Below, one piece after another: positions 1 to 5,255 of a stretch of DNA of 5,255 nucleotides (positions within the stretch are counted from its first letter, which is position 1; each line of letters begins with the position of its first letter). The translations under genes were made by a program, and so were the position numbers. The DNA lies in contig JAEMRL010000023.1 in assembly GCA_016463385.1 (NCBI GenBank), positions 1-5,255 on the forward strand, in the 5' to 3' direction. Under the pieces are notes generated by a model. That model saw only the letters and a list, made by a program, of their open reading frames with translations. It ran no database searches and had not been told where the DNA came from. This DNA is from Thermoleophilia bacterium (lineage in GTDB: Bacteria; Actinomycetota; Thermoleophilia; Miltoncostaeales; Miltoncostaeaceae).

Positions 1-73
1 CTCCCGATCATCGGCATCTGCGGCCCGGAAACTTCACCCCGGGGGGCGCGGAGGGACGACGGGCCGGCGGGGC
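1..73. other. Window-edge region downstream of the glycosyltransferase gene; no supported gene
   Basis: No gene is supported here. On the minus strand an ATG at 17-15 opens a frame that runs off the window edge after five complete codons (M-P-M-I-G), so a downstream gene could begin here. It has no convincing ribosome binding site and too little sequence to judge. A GC-rich inverted repeat (ggccgg at 62-67, ccggcc at 80-85, 12-base loop) overlaps the stop of the neighbouring gene. It has no T-run, so it is not called a terminator. Confidence 0.3.
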
Positions 74-1234
74 TCAGATCCGGCCGGGGGCGAACTCGCC
101 GAGAGCCTCCTCGATGACCCGCCCGGTCTCGGCCGCGGAGCGCTCCAGCGTGAAGCGCTCCTCCAGCCGGCGGCGGGCCGCCCGGCCCATCGCGCGGGCG
201 CGCTCGGGGTCGGAGAGCACATCGACGATGCCGTCGGCGAGGGCCTCCGGGTCGCGCGGCGGCACCAGCCGCCCCGTGACGCCCTCCTCGATCATCTCGG
301 GCAGGCCGCCGACGGCGGTGCAGACGGCGGGGACGCCCATCGCCATCGCCTCGAGGATGGCATAGGGGAAGCATTCGATCGTGAAGCTCGAGAGCACCAC
401 GACGTCCAGCAGGCTCAGCACCGCATCGACGTCGGAGCGCAGGCCGGCGAAGATCACCCGGTCCTCGAGGCCCAGCTCGTGGGTGAGGTCCTCCAGCTCC
501 GCCCGCCCCGGCCCGTCTCCGGCCAGCAGGAAGCGGGCGCCGGGGATCCGGTCGGCCACCGAGCGCGCGGCGCGGAGGAAGGTGGCGTGGTCCTTCTCCT
601 CCCGGAACACCGCGAGGATGCCGACCACCTGCTCCCCGGGGGCGATGCCGAGCTCGGCGGCGAGCGCCCCGTCGGGCGGACGGTCGGGCGAATAGGGGAA
701 GGCCGCCGGGTCGACGCCGTTGTGGATCACGCGGATCTTGCGCTCGGGCCATCCGAGCTCACCTACGAGATAGGGCACCTGCCCCTCGGCCACGGCGAAG
801 TAGCGGTCGGTGAAGGGGTCGAGCGCGCGCTCGGACACGACCTCCAGGGCCCCGCGCGAGATGTGCCCGGTGTTGTGCTTCCACACGACCACGACCGGGA
901 CGCGGGCGATGGTCGCCGCCACCCGGCCCAGGATGTCGGCGTTCAGGCCGCGGGTGATGACGACGTCGGGGCGGAACGCGCGCATGATGCGCACGAGACG
1001 CCACAGGGAGGCGGGGGCCTGGCGCGTGCCGCCGCCGAGCGACAGGGCGGGCACCCCGGCGGCCACGACGTCGCCGAACATCGGCCCGGGCTCCTTGATG
1101 CACACGACCCGCGGCTCGAAGCGCGCGCGGTCGAGGGCCGGCGCCAATGTGGCGATGTGCCTCTCCGCCCCACCTACACCAAGGTTGGGAGTCACGAACA
1201 GAATCCGGATACGTTCGGGGGGGGCGGTCGGCAT
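74..1234 (-). CDS. GT4-family (GT-B fold) glycosyltransferase
   Basis: This 386-residue protein probably transfers a sugar from a nucleotide-sugar donor to a lipid-linked glycan on the cytoplasmic side of the membrane. It shows both halves of a GT-B enzyme. The N-terminal acceptor domain opens with the beta strand RIRILFVTPN and the glycine loop GVGGAERH (residues 19-26). The C-terminal donor domain follows HNGVD (171-175), with GDGP (239-242) and a retaining-type E-X7-E motif (E287 to E295, in ECFPYAILE), then GVPAV and GGLPEMIEEG. Length is normal for the family. An ATG at 1303 is in frame but would overlap the divergent flippase gene. The ATG at 1234 sits just before the first beta strand and is preferred, although it lacks a Shine-Dalgarno sequence, which suggests a leaderless or very short-leader mRNA. 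Donor and acceptor cannot be read from sequence. The family call is firm; the pathway role comes from the neighbours. Confidence 0.95.
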   Translation of the reverse strand: MPTAPPERIRILFVTPNLGVGGAERHIATLAPALDRARFEPRVVCIKEPGPMFGDVVAAGVPALSLGGGTRQAPASLWRLVRIMRAFRPDVVITRGLNADILGRVAATIARVPVVVVWKHNTGHISRGALEVVSERALDPFTDRYFAVAEGQVPYLVGELGWPERKIRVIHNGVDPAAFPYSPDRPPDGALAAELGIAPGEQVVGILAVFREEKDHATFLRAARSVADRIPGARFLLAGDGPGRAELEDLTHELGLEDRVIFAGLRSDVDAVLSLLDVVVLSSFTIECFPYAILEAMAMGVPAVCTAVGGLPEMIEEGVTGRLVPPRDPEALADGIVDVLSDPERARAMGRAARRRLEERFTLERSAAETGRVIEEALGEFAPGRI

Positions 1235-1256
1235 ACGGCGCACTACAGTACCCGCA
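1235..1256. promoter_or_regulatory. Putative bidirectional promoter with overlapping -10 elements
   Basis: Only 22 bases separate the divergent start codons. The heptamer TACAGTA (1244-1250) reads as a TANNNT -10 box on both strands: TACAGT at 1244-1249 for the plus-strand flippase, and TACTGT at 1250-1245 for the minus-strand glycosyltransferase. The plus box ends 7 bases before GTG 1257, as expected if transcription starts on the start codon. The minus box ends 10 bases before ATG 1234. Neither gene has a Shine-Dalgarno sequence, and no good -35 box is visible on either side. Leaderless genes with TANNNT at this spacing are common in actinobacteria. The assignment here is inferred from spacing and symmetry. 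Confidence 0.5.
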
Positions 1257-2762
1257 GTGAGCCTTCGACGCGCCACGGGCAGGAGCACGGCCTGGGCGTT
1301 CATCGGGTACCTCGGGCACTACGCCGTGACGTTCGCGTTCACGGTCGTGACCGCGCGCCTGCTGAGCCCCGAGGTGTTCGGGATCATGGGCCTCTCGGTG
1401 GTCGTGATCGCCGTCGGCACCCTTCTCGCAGACTCGGGCACCCAGGCCGCCCTCATCCACCGCAAGGACGACCTCGACGTCGCCATCAACACCGCGCTGA
1501 TCAGCGTGCCGCTGACCGGTCTCGGCGCGGCGCTGCTCGGAGTGGCCGCAGCTCCGCTCCTCGCCTGGTTCTACGATGAGAGCCAGGTGCTGCCGGTCGC
1601 CGCGCTCCTGTCGGGCGTGCTCTTCGTACGCTCCTTCGGCCTCGTGTCCGACGCGATCCTGCAGCGGAACCTCGACTTCAAGATGCGCCGGGCGGTCGTC
1701 GACCCTCTCGCGGCGGCGGTCGGCGGAGCCACGGCGACGGTGCTGGCACTGATGGGCGCGGGGGTCTGGTCGCTGGTGGCCATGTGGTACGCCAACACCA
1801 TCACGATGGTCGTCGGCTCGTGGATGCTGACGCGCTACCGCCCGCGCCTCGGCCTGGCCAACTTCCAGACGTGGCGGGAGCTCGCCAGTTACGGCCGCAG
1901 CATCCTCGGCGCTCACACGGTCCAGCTGGCGTTCGGTTACCTCGACACGGCGACCATCGGTCGCAACCTCGGCTCGGCGTCCGTCGGGTGGTACGGCGCC
2001 GCCACACGGCTGGCGATCCTCCCCGCCCAGGCCACGACCTACGTCGCCGGCGCCGCCCTCTTCCCCGCCTTCACGCGGATGGCGTCCGACATCCCCCGCC
2101 TGAGGTCGGCCTTCCTCGAGGCCGTGCGGTACATCGCGCTGCTGGCCTTCCCGCTGCTCGCCGCGCTCGCCGTCATCAGCGAGCCGTTCGTCGTGGTGCT
2201 CTTCGGCGAGCAGTGGAGACCCGCCGGACCGGCTCTCGCCGTGATGATGCTCTGGATCCTCCCGCTCTCACTGCTCGAGCCCGCGATGGAGCTGTTCAAA
2301 TCGATCGGGCGCCCCGGGCTGGTCTTCCAGCTCTCGTTGCTCAAGTTCGCGGTCTTCGGTGGCTACCTCGGCGCGCTCTGGGCCTTGGACGAGGTGACGC
2401 TCATCCGGGTGGCCGCCGGGCTCGGGCTCTCCGTCGGGGTCGCGCTGGCGGTGACCGTCCCCATCGTCTCGCGCGCGCTGGACACCCCCCTGTCGCGGCT
2501 GTGGACCGCCGTTCGCCCGGCGCTCATCGCTGCGCTGGTGTCGGTCGGTGGCATGTACCTGCTGTCAGAGGTCGTCATGGGCGACATCGAGACCCACACG
2601 AGCATCGGCGGGCTGGGGCTCGGCCCGCTGCTTCCCCTGCTGCTGATGGGCGCCGTCACCGCACTCGGGTTCAGCCTCTTCGTGGTCACGGCCGAGACCG
2701 TCGAGCGCGGATGCATCCGCGCCCTGCTGGCCCAGGCGAAGCTCGTGACAGGACGCTCGTAG
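1257..2762 (+). CDS. Wzx/WzxC-like polysaccharide flippase (MOP superfamily)
   Basis: This 501-residue, strongly hydrophobic protein probably flips a lipid-linked oligosaccharide from the cytoplasmic to the outer face of the membrane. About 12 to 14 membrane segments can be picked out, for example around residues 14-32, 42-60, 80-105, 150-166, 168-190, 290-316, 323-342, 355-376, 382-404, 418-437 and 455-478. Hallmarks of the WzxC/TuaB-like polysaccharide-synthesis branch are LLSPEVFGIMGL (35-46), the loop ALIHRKDDLD (65-74), the QRNLDFKMRR loop (136-145) and ALFPAFTRM (267-275). Length is typical of the family. The start is GTG 1257. The open frame extends further upstream, but only as antisense to the glycosyltransferase, and it becomes membrane-like only after this codon. 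There is no ribosome binding site, so a leaderless transcript is likely. It is divergent from a glycosyltransferase and near an O-antigen ligase-family gene, which fits a Wzx role. Substrate unknown. Confidence 0.93.
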   Translation: MSLRRATGRSTAWAFIGYLGHYAVTFAFTVVTARLLSPEVFGIMGLSVVVIAVGTLLADSGTQAALIHRKDDLDVAINTALISVPLTGLGAALLGVAAAPLLAWFYDESQVLPVAALLSGVLFVRSFGLVSDAILQRNLDFKMRRAVVDPLAAAVGGATATVLALMGAGVWSLVAMWYANTITMVVGSWMLTRYRPRLGLANFQTWRELASYGRSILGAHTVQLAFGYLDTATIGRNLGSASVGWYGAATRLAILPAQATTYVAGAALFPAFTRMASDIPRLRSAFLEAVRYIALLAFPLLAALAVISEPFVVVLFGEQWRPAGPALAVMMLWILPLSLLEPAMELFKSIGRPGLVFQLSLLKFAVFGGYLGALWALDEVTLIRVAAGLGLSVGVALAVTVPIVSRALDTPLSRLWTAVRPALIAALVSVGGMYLLSEVVMGDIETHTSIGGLGLGPLLPLLLMGAVTALGFSLFVVTAETVERGCIRALLAQAKLVTGRS

Positions 2763-2773
2763 GCGGACGCGCT

Positions 2774-2791
2774 CCGAACCGGGACCGAACC
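2774..2791. repeat. Short direct repeat in the convergent gap
   Basis: The 30-base gap between the convergent stops of the flippase and methyltransferase genes contains ccgaacc twice (2774-2780 and 2785-2791), at an 11-base period. No hairpin followed by a T-run was found on either strand, so no intrinsic terminator is called. The repeat may be chance. Confidence 0.3.
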
Positions 2792-2792
2792 C

Positions 2793-3683
2793 TCAGTCCT
2801 CCGGCGCCCTCGCCGTCGCCCACACGCCGCTCGCGATCAGAGTGGCGTCGGGGTGCCGGTCCAGCCACTCATCGGCGAACTTGAACGGCACGAAGAGCAG
2901 ATCGGTGATGATCCGGGCCGCCCGGTAGATCCGGTTACTACGGCCCGAGACGAGCATCGCGAGGAAGTGAGAGCCGATCCATGCGAAGGCCGAGGCGGGA
3001 CCGACGGACACACCGCTCTCGACGACGCTGAAGCCCAGCTGCTCGAGCCGGGTGCGGAGACCCTGCTCGGTGTAGCGGCGATAGTCACCGGGGGACGGGT
3101 GATAGGGCTGGAGGAACGGCACATCGATCAGCGCCACCCCCCCGGGGACCAGCACGCGCCGTATCTCCTCCAGCGTCGCGTCGGCGTCCCTCACGTGCTC
3201 GAGGACGGCCTCGAGGATCACCCCGTCGAAGGAGCCGGAACGGAGCGGGAGGAGCTCGGACGTCGCGAGAGCATGGACGCTCGGCGCAGGGAACACGTCG
3301 AGGTTCAGGACGTTCGGCCCGTAGTCGGTGCGACCTGCGCCGATGTTGACGATCGAGGCATCGGGGCCGAGGCCGGCCACGAACTCGCCGATTCGGCGCC
3401 GCCCGTGTCCGGACTGGTGGACGAGGGTGGGCTGGAGGCGGTGCCGGACCGCCTGCGCCGGACCCCGCAGGGACTGGGGCAGCCGATCGAGGGCCGAGGG
3501 CGGGGCGTCGTCGAAGACCTCCTCGGGCGCCCCGTCGGTCGACACGGGAAAGAGGACGGGCACCTCCGATGAGACGCCGTACTCGGCGGCGCACCCTTCG
3601 CAGACCGTACTGAGTCCCCGCCACTCGAGATCTGCGCGACAACTGGGACAGACGAGGAGGGTCTCGCGAAGTTCTGCCTGCAT
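2793..3683 (-). CDS. Class I SAM-dependent methyltransferase with N-terminal zinc ribbon
   Basis: This 296-residue protein probably transfers a methyl group from S-adenosylmethionine. Its N-terminus carries two CxxC pairs (C12/C15 in CPSC, C28/C31 in CEGC) spaced as in a small Trm112-like zinc ribbon, ending in a VPVLFPV strand. A Methyltransf_11-like Rossmann domain follows: motif I is IVNIGAGRTDYG (111-122), the acidic strand end is LNLDV with D129, then LPLRSGSFDGVILEAVLEHV (145-164) and a VLVPGGVALIDVPF strand (177-190). The DYRRYT segment (200-205) is common in this methyltransferase group. The C-terminal part (232-270) is hydrophobic and may touch the membrane. ATG 3683 and GTG 3686 are adjacent possible starts; GGAG lies 9 and 6 bases upstream respectively. 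The neighbours suggest a sugar or lipid intermediate as substrate, but this is inference. Confidence 0.9.
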   Translation of the reverse strand: MQAELRETLLVCPSCRADLEWRGLSTVCEGCAAEYGVSSEVPVLFPVSTDGAPEEVFDDAPPSALDRLPQSLRGPAQAVRHRLQPTLVHQSGHGRRRIGEFVAGLGPDASIVNIGAGRTDYGPNVLNLDVFPAPSVHALATSELLPLRSGSFDGVILEAVLEHVRDADATLEEIRRVLVPGGVALIDVPFLQPYHPSPGDYRRYTEQGLRTRLEQLGFSVVESGVSVGPASAFAWIGSHFLAMLVSGRSNRIYRAARIITDLLFVPFKFADEWLDRHPDATLIASGVWATARAPED

Positions 3684-3692
3684 CACCCGTCG

Positions 3693-3696
3693 CTCC
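3693..3696 (-). promoter_or_regulatory. Ribosome binding site of the methyltransferase gene
   Basis: GGAG on the minus strand lies 9 bases before ATG 3683 and 6 bases before GTG 3686. Either start is well spaced, so the site does not decide between them. It is the clearest Shine-Dalgarno sequence in the window. Confidence 0.6.
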
Positions 3697-3709
3697 GGAG
3701 TAGGGGGTG

Positions 3710-3741
3710 GGATCCGCGGAATCCTAACCAGGGTTGCGGAT
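3710..3741 (-). promoter_or_regulatory. Putative -10 box flanked by inverted repeats, upstream of the methyltransferase gene
   Basis: On the minus strand a TAGGAT -10-like box occupies 3726-3721, about 37 bases before the start codon. It lies inside an inverted repeat (atccgc at 3712-3717, gcggat at 3736-3741, 18-base gap). A second near-palindrome, GGAT-CCGCGG-A-ATCC (3710-3724), overlaps the box. Such an arrangement could be a promoter with an operator. No convincing -35 box is seen, and 6-bp arms in GC-rich DNA can arise by chance. Confidence 0.3.
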
Positions 3742-3771
3742 ACCGGGAGATCTGACGGTCGGCGACGGCTC

Positions 3772-4533
3772 TCAGGTCAGGCCGATGAGAAGCAACGCGA
3801 GCAGGAGGGAACCGACGCTCAGCGCGATCAGCTCGGGCCGGCGCGTCCTCCCGATCTGAAGCACGCCCTCCGCCCGGAGCGACATCTGCGAAGCGACCGA
3901 GAGATCGGGCAGCTTCGCGAGGAGGGCGCTCGACGCCGCGAGGAGGACGAGCAGAACGAGCACCATGGTGTTGACCGCCCCGCCACCACCGTCGAGGCCC
4001 CCGGCGGCGTTGGTCACCACGATGCCCACCTCGGCCACGCCCGTCGTCACCGAGGTCACGGCGTCCGAGTCGGCCTTCACGACCTCCGCGTGGGCGCGGT
4101 CGATCCGGGCGCGCCGCTCGCGTGCGAGGCGGGCCTCGCGACGCTCGCGGGCGATGCGGGCGGCGCGCGCCCTGCGGGCGCGCTCGGCTCGGGCCGCGGC
4201 GGCGCGGGCGGCGGCGGCCTGGGCCGCCTCCTCGCGCGCCAGCGCAGCGCGCTCCTCATCGTTGAGCGCGGGCTCCTCGGGCTCGTTCACATCTGGCGCG
4301 CTGGGCGTCGACGGCGCGGGATTGCTGGGCGCCGGGTTGCTCGGCCTCGGCGTGCTCGGGACGGGATCGGGCTTCGGGGGCAGGGGGTCGGCTCCGCCCG
4401 GCAGGTCCACCTGGGCCTGGACCTGCACGCCGGGCGCCGCCGCGGCCCATCCGACGCCGACGAGGGCGAAGGCGAGCGTCGCGACGATCGCGATCAGGGC
4501 ACTGCGGCGGCGTGGGATGTTCACCTGTGTCAC
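3772..4533 (-). CDS. Hypothetical secreted/membrane protein with Pro-rich linker and Ala/Arg-rich helix
   Basis: I do not recognise this protein and assign no function. In the 253-residue reading, a basic n-region (PRRRS, 7-11) and hydrophobic stretch (12-29) ending in AAAAPG resemble a signal peptide or anchor. A Pro-rich linker (45-88) contains a tandem SNPAP repeat (65-74). Residues 90-158 form a long, highly charged Ala/Arg/Glu segment, likely a coiled coil or single alpha helix. A Gly-rich turn (178-186) and two membrane segments (188-206 and 235-252) follow, joined by a loop ending RTRRPE. By the positive-inside rule that loop is cytoplasmic, which puts the linker and helix outside. GTG 4533 is chosen because codons before it (AGA, AGG, TTG, AAA, CGA) are atypical for this DNA. 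GTG 4524 and GTG 4557 are alternatives, and the frame stays open to GTG 4605. Position after the ligase-family gene suggests an envelope role (inference). Confidence 0.75.
   Translation of the reverse strand: MTQVNIPRRRSALIAIVATLAFALVGVGWAAAAPGVQVQAQVDLPGGADPLPPKPDPVPSTPRPSNPAPSNPAPSTPSAPDVNEPEEPALNDEERAALAREEAAQAAAARAAAARAERARRARAARIARERREARLARERRARIDRAHAEVVKADSDAVTSVTTGVAEVGIVVTNAAGGLDGGGGAVNTMVLVLLVLLAASSALLAKLPDLSVASQMSLRAEGVLQIGRTRRPELIALSVGSLLLALLLIGLT
4060..4266 (-). repeat. Low-complexity Ala/Arg/Glu-coding stretch
   Basis: This part of the unknown gene encodes residues 90-158, made almost entirely of Ala, Arg and Glu with quasi-repeated RA, AR and RER units. The DNA is correspondingly rich in gcg/cgc trimers. 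The reading frame is intact, and the acidic-to-basic drift along the segment looks like a selected charged helix rather than noise. Confidence 0.55.
4312..4341 (-). repeat. Tandem 15-bp repeat encoding SNPAP twice
   Basis: Two adjacent 15-base units (4312-4326 and 4327-4341) match at 12 of 15 positions and encode SNPAP-SNPAP in the Pro-rich linker. The units are in frame, so copy number could vary without breaking the protein. Confidence 0.6.
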
Positions 4534-4555
4534 TCGTCCGGTTGCGGCGACCACC

Positions 4556-4561
4556 ACTTTA
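4556..4561 (-). promoter_or_regulatory. Possible -10 box before the hypothetical gene
   Basis: TAAAGT on the minus strand lies 22 bases before GTG 4533, in an A/T-richer patch (4534-4605) that stands out from its surroundings. It could give the hypothetical gene its own promoter separate from the ligase-family gene. The best -35 candidate matches only about half the consensus. An 8-bp perfect palindrome, GTGATCAC (4577-4584), sits where a regulator could bind. Confidence 0.25.
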
Positions 4562-4619
4562 TCCAACCTTCGACGCGTGATCACCCCTCTTTCGGGGAGT
4601 GGCACGGGTTCGCCGCGCC

Positions 4620-5255
4620 CTAGCCGCGCAGACGCGGCACCGGGTTCGCCATGGTGCTCTCGATCAGCCCCGGACCCGGCCCCTCCTCCTCGTCCTCATC
4701 GGGCTCGGCGAGCGCAGCGTCGGCGAGTCCGGCGCACATGCCCCCGAGGATGAAGAACAGGGTGTTGGCGAACGAGAACAGGCGCACGTCGATGAGGCTG
4801 GCCGTCACGATCCACGCGATGCCGGTGCTCCAGAAGACGACCGCGAGTTCCCGACTCACGAGCCCCGAACGCGGCAGCGCCCGGTACGCGCGGCGACTCG
4901 CGACCACCATCGAGACGATGATCAGCAGCCAGAGCGTCAGTCCGGCCAGTCCGAGCTCGGCCCCGATGCCGATCTGCGTGTCGTGGGGGAAGATGCCGTA
5001 CCCCCGCTTCCAGGGGGTGTCACCCCAGGCTTGGTGATGGATCGTGTTGATGGCCGGGAAGCGTCCGAGGCCCCAGCCCAGGATCGGCTTCTCCTTCATC
5101 GCCCAGATGCCCGTCGCCGCGGCGTTCAGGCGATCATCGGTCTCGTTCGTCGAGGTGACCCCGCCCTGGGTCCTGTCCTGGGAGGTGACGGTCTGCCAGT
5201 TGACGGCGACGAGGGCGACGAACCCGATCAGGATGACGACGTACCAGCGCCGGAA
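4620..5255 (-). CDS. O-antigen ligase/polymerase-family membrane protein, C-terminal part
   Basis: The gene is cut by the right edge of the window; 211 residues plus the stop remain, about half the family's usual length. An in-frame ATG at 5099 is internal, because the frame continues coherently to the edge through a membrane helix (5-18 of the fragment) and a soluble stretch. The PF04932-type core is visible: DRLNAAATGIWAMKEKPILG (41-60) followed by WGLGRF (61-66), then the loop ending PHDTQIGIGAELGLAGL (90-106), whose His corresponds to the conserved periplasmic-loop His of the WaaL/Wzy group. Membrane helices follow at about 103-119, 137-154 and 161-179. Members join or polymerise undecaprenyl-linked glycans on the outer face. 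Ligase and polymerase cannot be separated from this fragment. The tail is unusual: it is acidic (EPDEDEEEG, 184-192), then Pro/Gly-rich, and ends PVPRLRG. Confidence 0.88.
   Translation of the reverse strand, partial: FRRWYVVILIGFVALVAVNWQTVTSQDRTQGGVTSTNETDDRLNAAATGIWAMKEKPILGWGLGRFPAINTIHHQAWGDTPWKRGYGIFPHDTQIGIGAELGLAGLTLWLLIIVSMVVASRRAYRALPRSGLVSRELAVVFWSTGIAWIVTASLIDVRLFSFANTLFFILGGMCAGLADAALAEPDEDEEEGPGPGLIESTMANPVPRLRG

Noticed and set aside
62..85. GC-rich hairpin as a terminator of the glycosyltransferase gene
   Set aside because: Six-base arms with a 12-base loop, overlapping the stop codon, with no T-run. Such pairs are frequent by chance in this composition.
1235..1303. Upstream extension of the glycosyltransferase to ATG 1303
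   Set aside because: It would overlap the divergent flippase coding sequence and its promoter, and the extra residues are not part of the GT-B fold.
479..1579. Long plus-strand open frame across the glycosyltransferase gene
   Set aside because: It is antisense to a clear GT4 gene, and its product is low-complexity Gly/Arg/His-rich with no domain. Long spurious frames are expected at this GC content.
759..1916. Minus-strand frame across the glycosyltransferase start and flippase gene
   Set aside because: The translation is His/Arg/Ala-rich with no recognisable motif and overlaps two real genes.
1784..2884. Plus-strand frame overlapping the flippase gene
   Set aside because: Arg/His/Pro-rich shadow of the flippase frame, with no hydrophobic or domain pattern.
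3743..3780. Possible hairpin after the hypothetical gene (CTGAC and GTCAG arms)
   Set aside because: Only five paired bases with a long loop and no U-tract, so a terminator is not supported.
3328..4623. Plus-strand frame opposite the methyltransferase and hypothetical genes
   Set aside because: Antisense to better-supported frames, and its Gly/Arg-rich composition is explained by the opposite strand.
3965..4753. Plus-strand Ala/Arg/Ser-rich frame opposite the hypothetical gene
   Set aside because: The minus-strand frame has a signal peptide, membrane helices and an orderly architecture. This one has only low-complexity sequence, so the minus-strand gene is preferred.

Overview
This is a high-GC window (roughly 70% G+C by eye) from a bacterial surface-polysaccharide locus. 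The GC content, the GTG starts, the C/G-ending codons and the likely leaderless transcripts fit an actinobacterium, possibly of the Thermoleophilia/Solirubrobacterales type. That placement is inference, because no phylogenetic marker is present.

Layout, left to right. Positions 1-73 lie downstream of the first gene and hold no supported gene. A GT4-type glycosyltransferase is on the minus strand (74-1234). It is divergent from a Wzx/WzxC-like polysaccharide flippase on the plus strand (1257-2762), and only 22 bp separate the two start codons. Those 22 bp hold overlapping, near-symmetric -10 elements that could drive both genes as leaderless or nearly leaderless transcripts. The flippase converges on a minus-strand methyltransferase with an N-terminal zinc ribbon (2793-3683), with 30 bp between the two stops. 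Upstream of it, also on the minus strand, are an unrecognised secreted or membrane protein with a Pro-rich linker and a long Ala/Arg/Glu helix (3772-4533), then the C-terminal half of an O-antigen ligase/polymerase-family membrane protein (4620-5255), cut by the window edge. These three minus-strand genes are spaced by 86-88 bp and could be one transcript or have their own promoters.

How the genes work together (inference from family knowledge): the glycosyltransferase adds sugars to a lipid-linked glycan on the cytoplasmic face, the flippase moves it across the membrane, and the ligase/polymerase-family protein joins or polymerises units on the outer face. The methyltransferase may modify a sugar or lipid intermediate. 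The unknown protein may be an envelope-anchored accessory factor. No RNA gene, insertion sequence, CRISPR array, attachment site or origin was seen. The most interesting items are the unknown protein and the compact bidirectional promoter. Neither amounts to proof of a new system.
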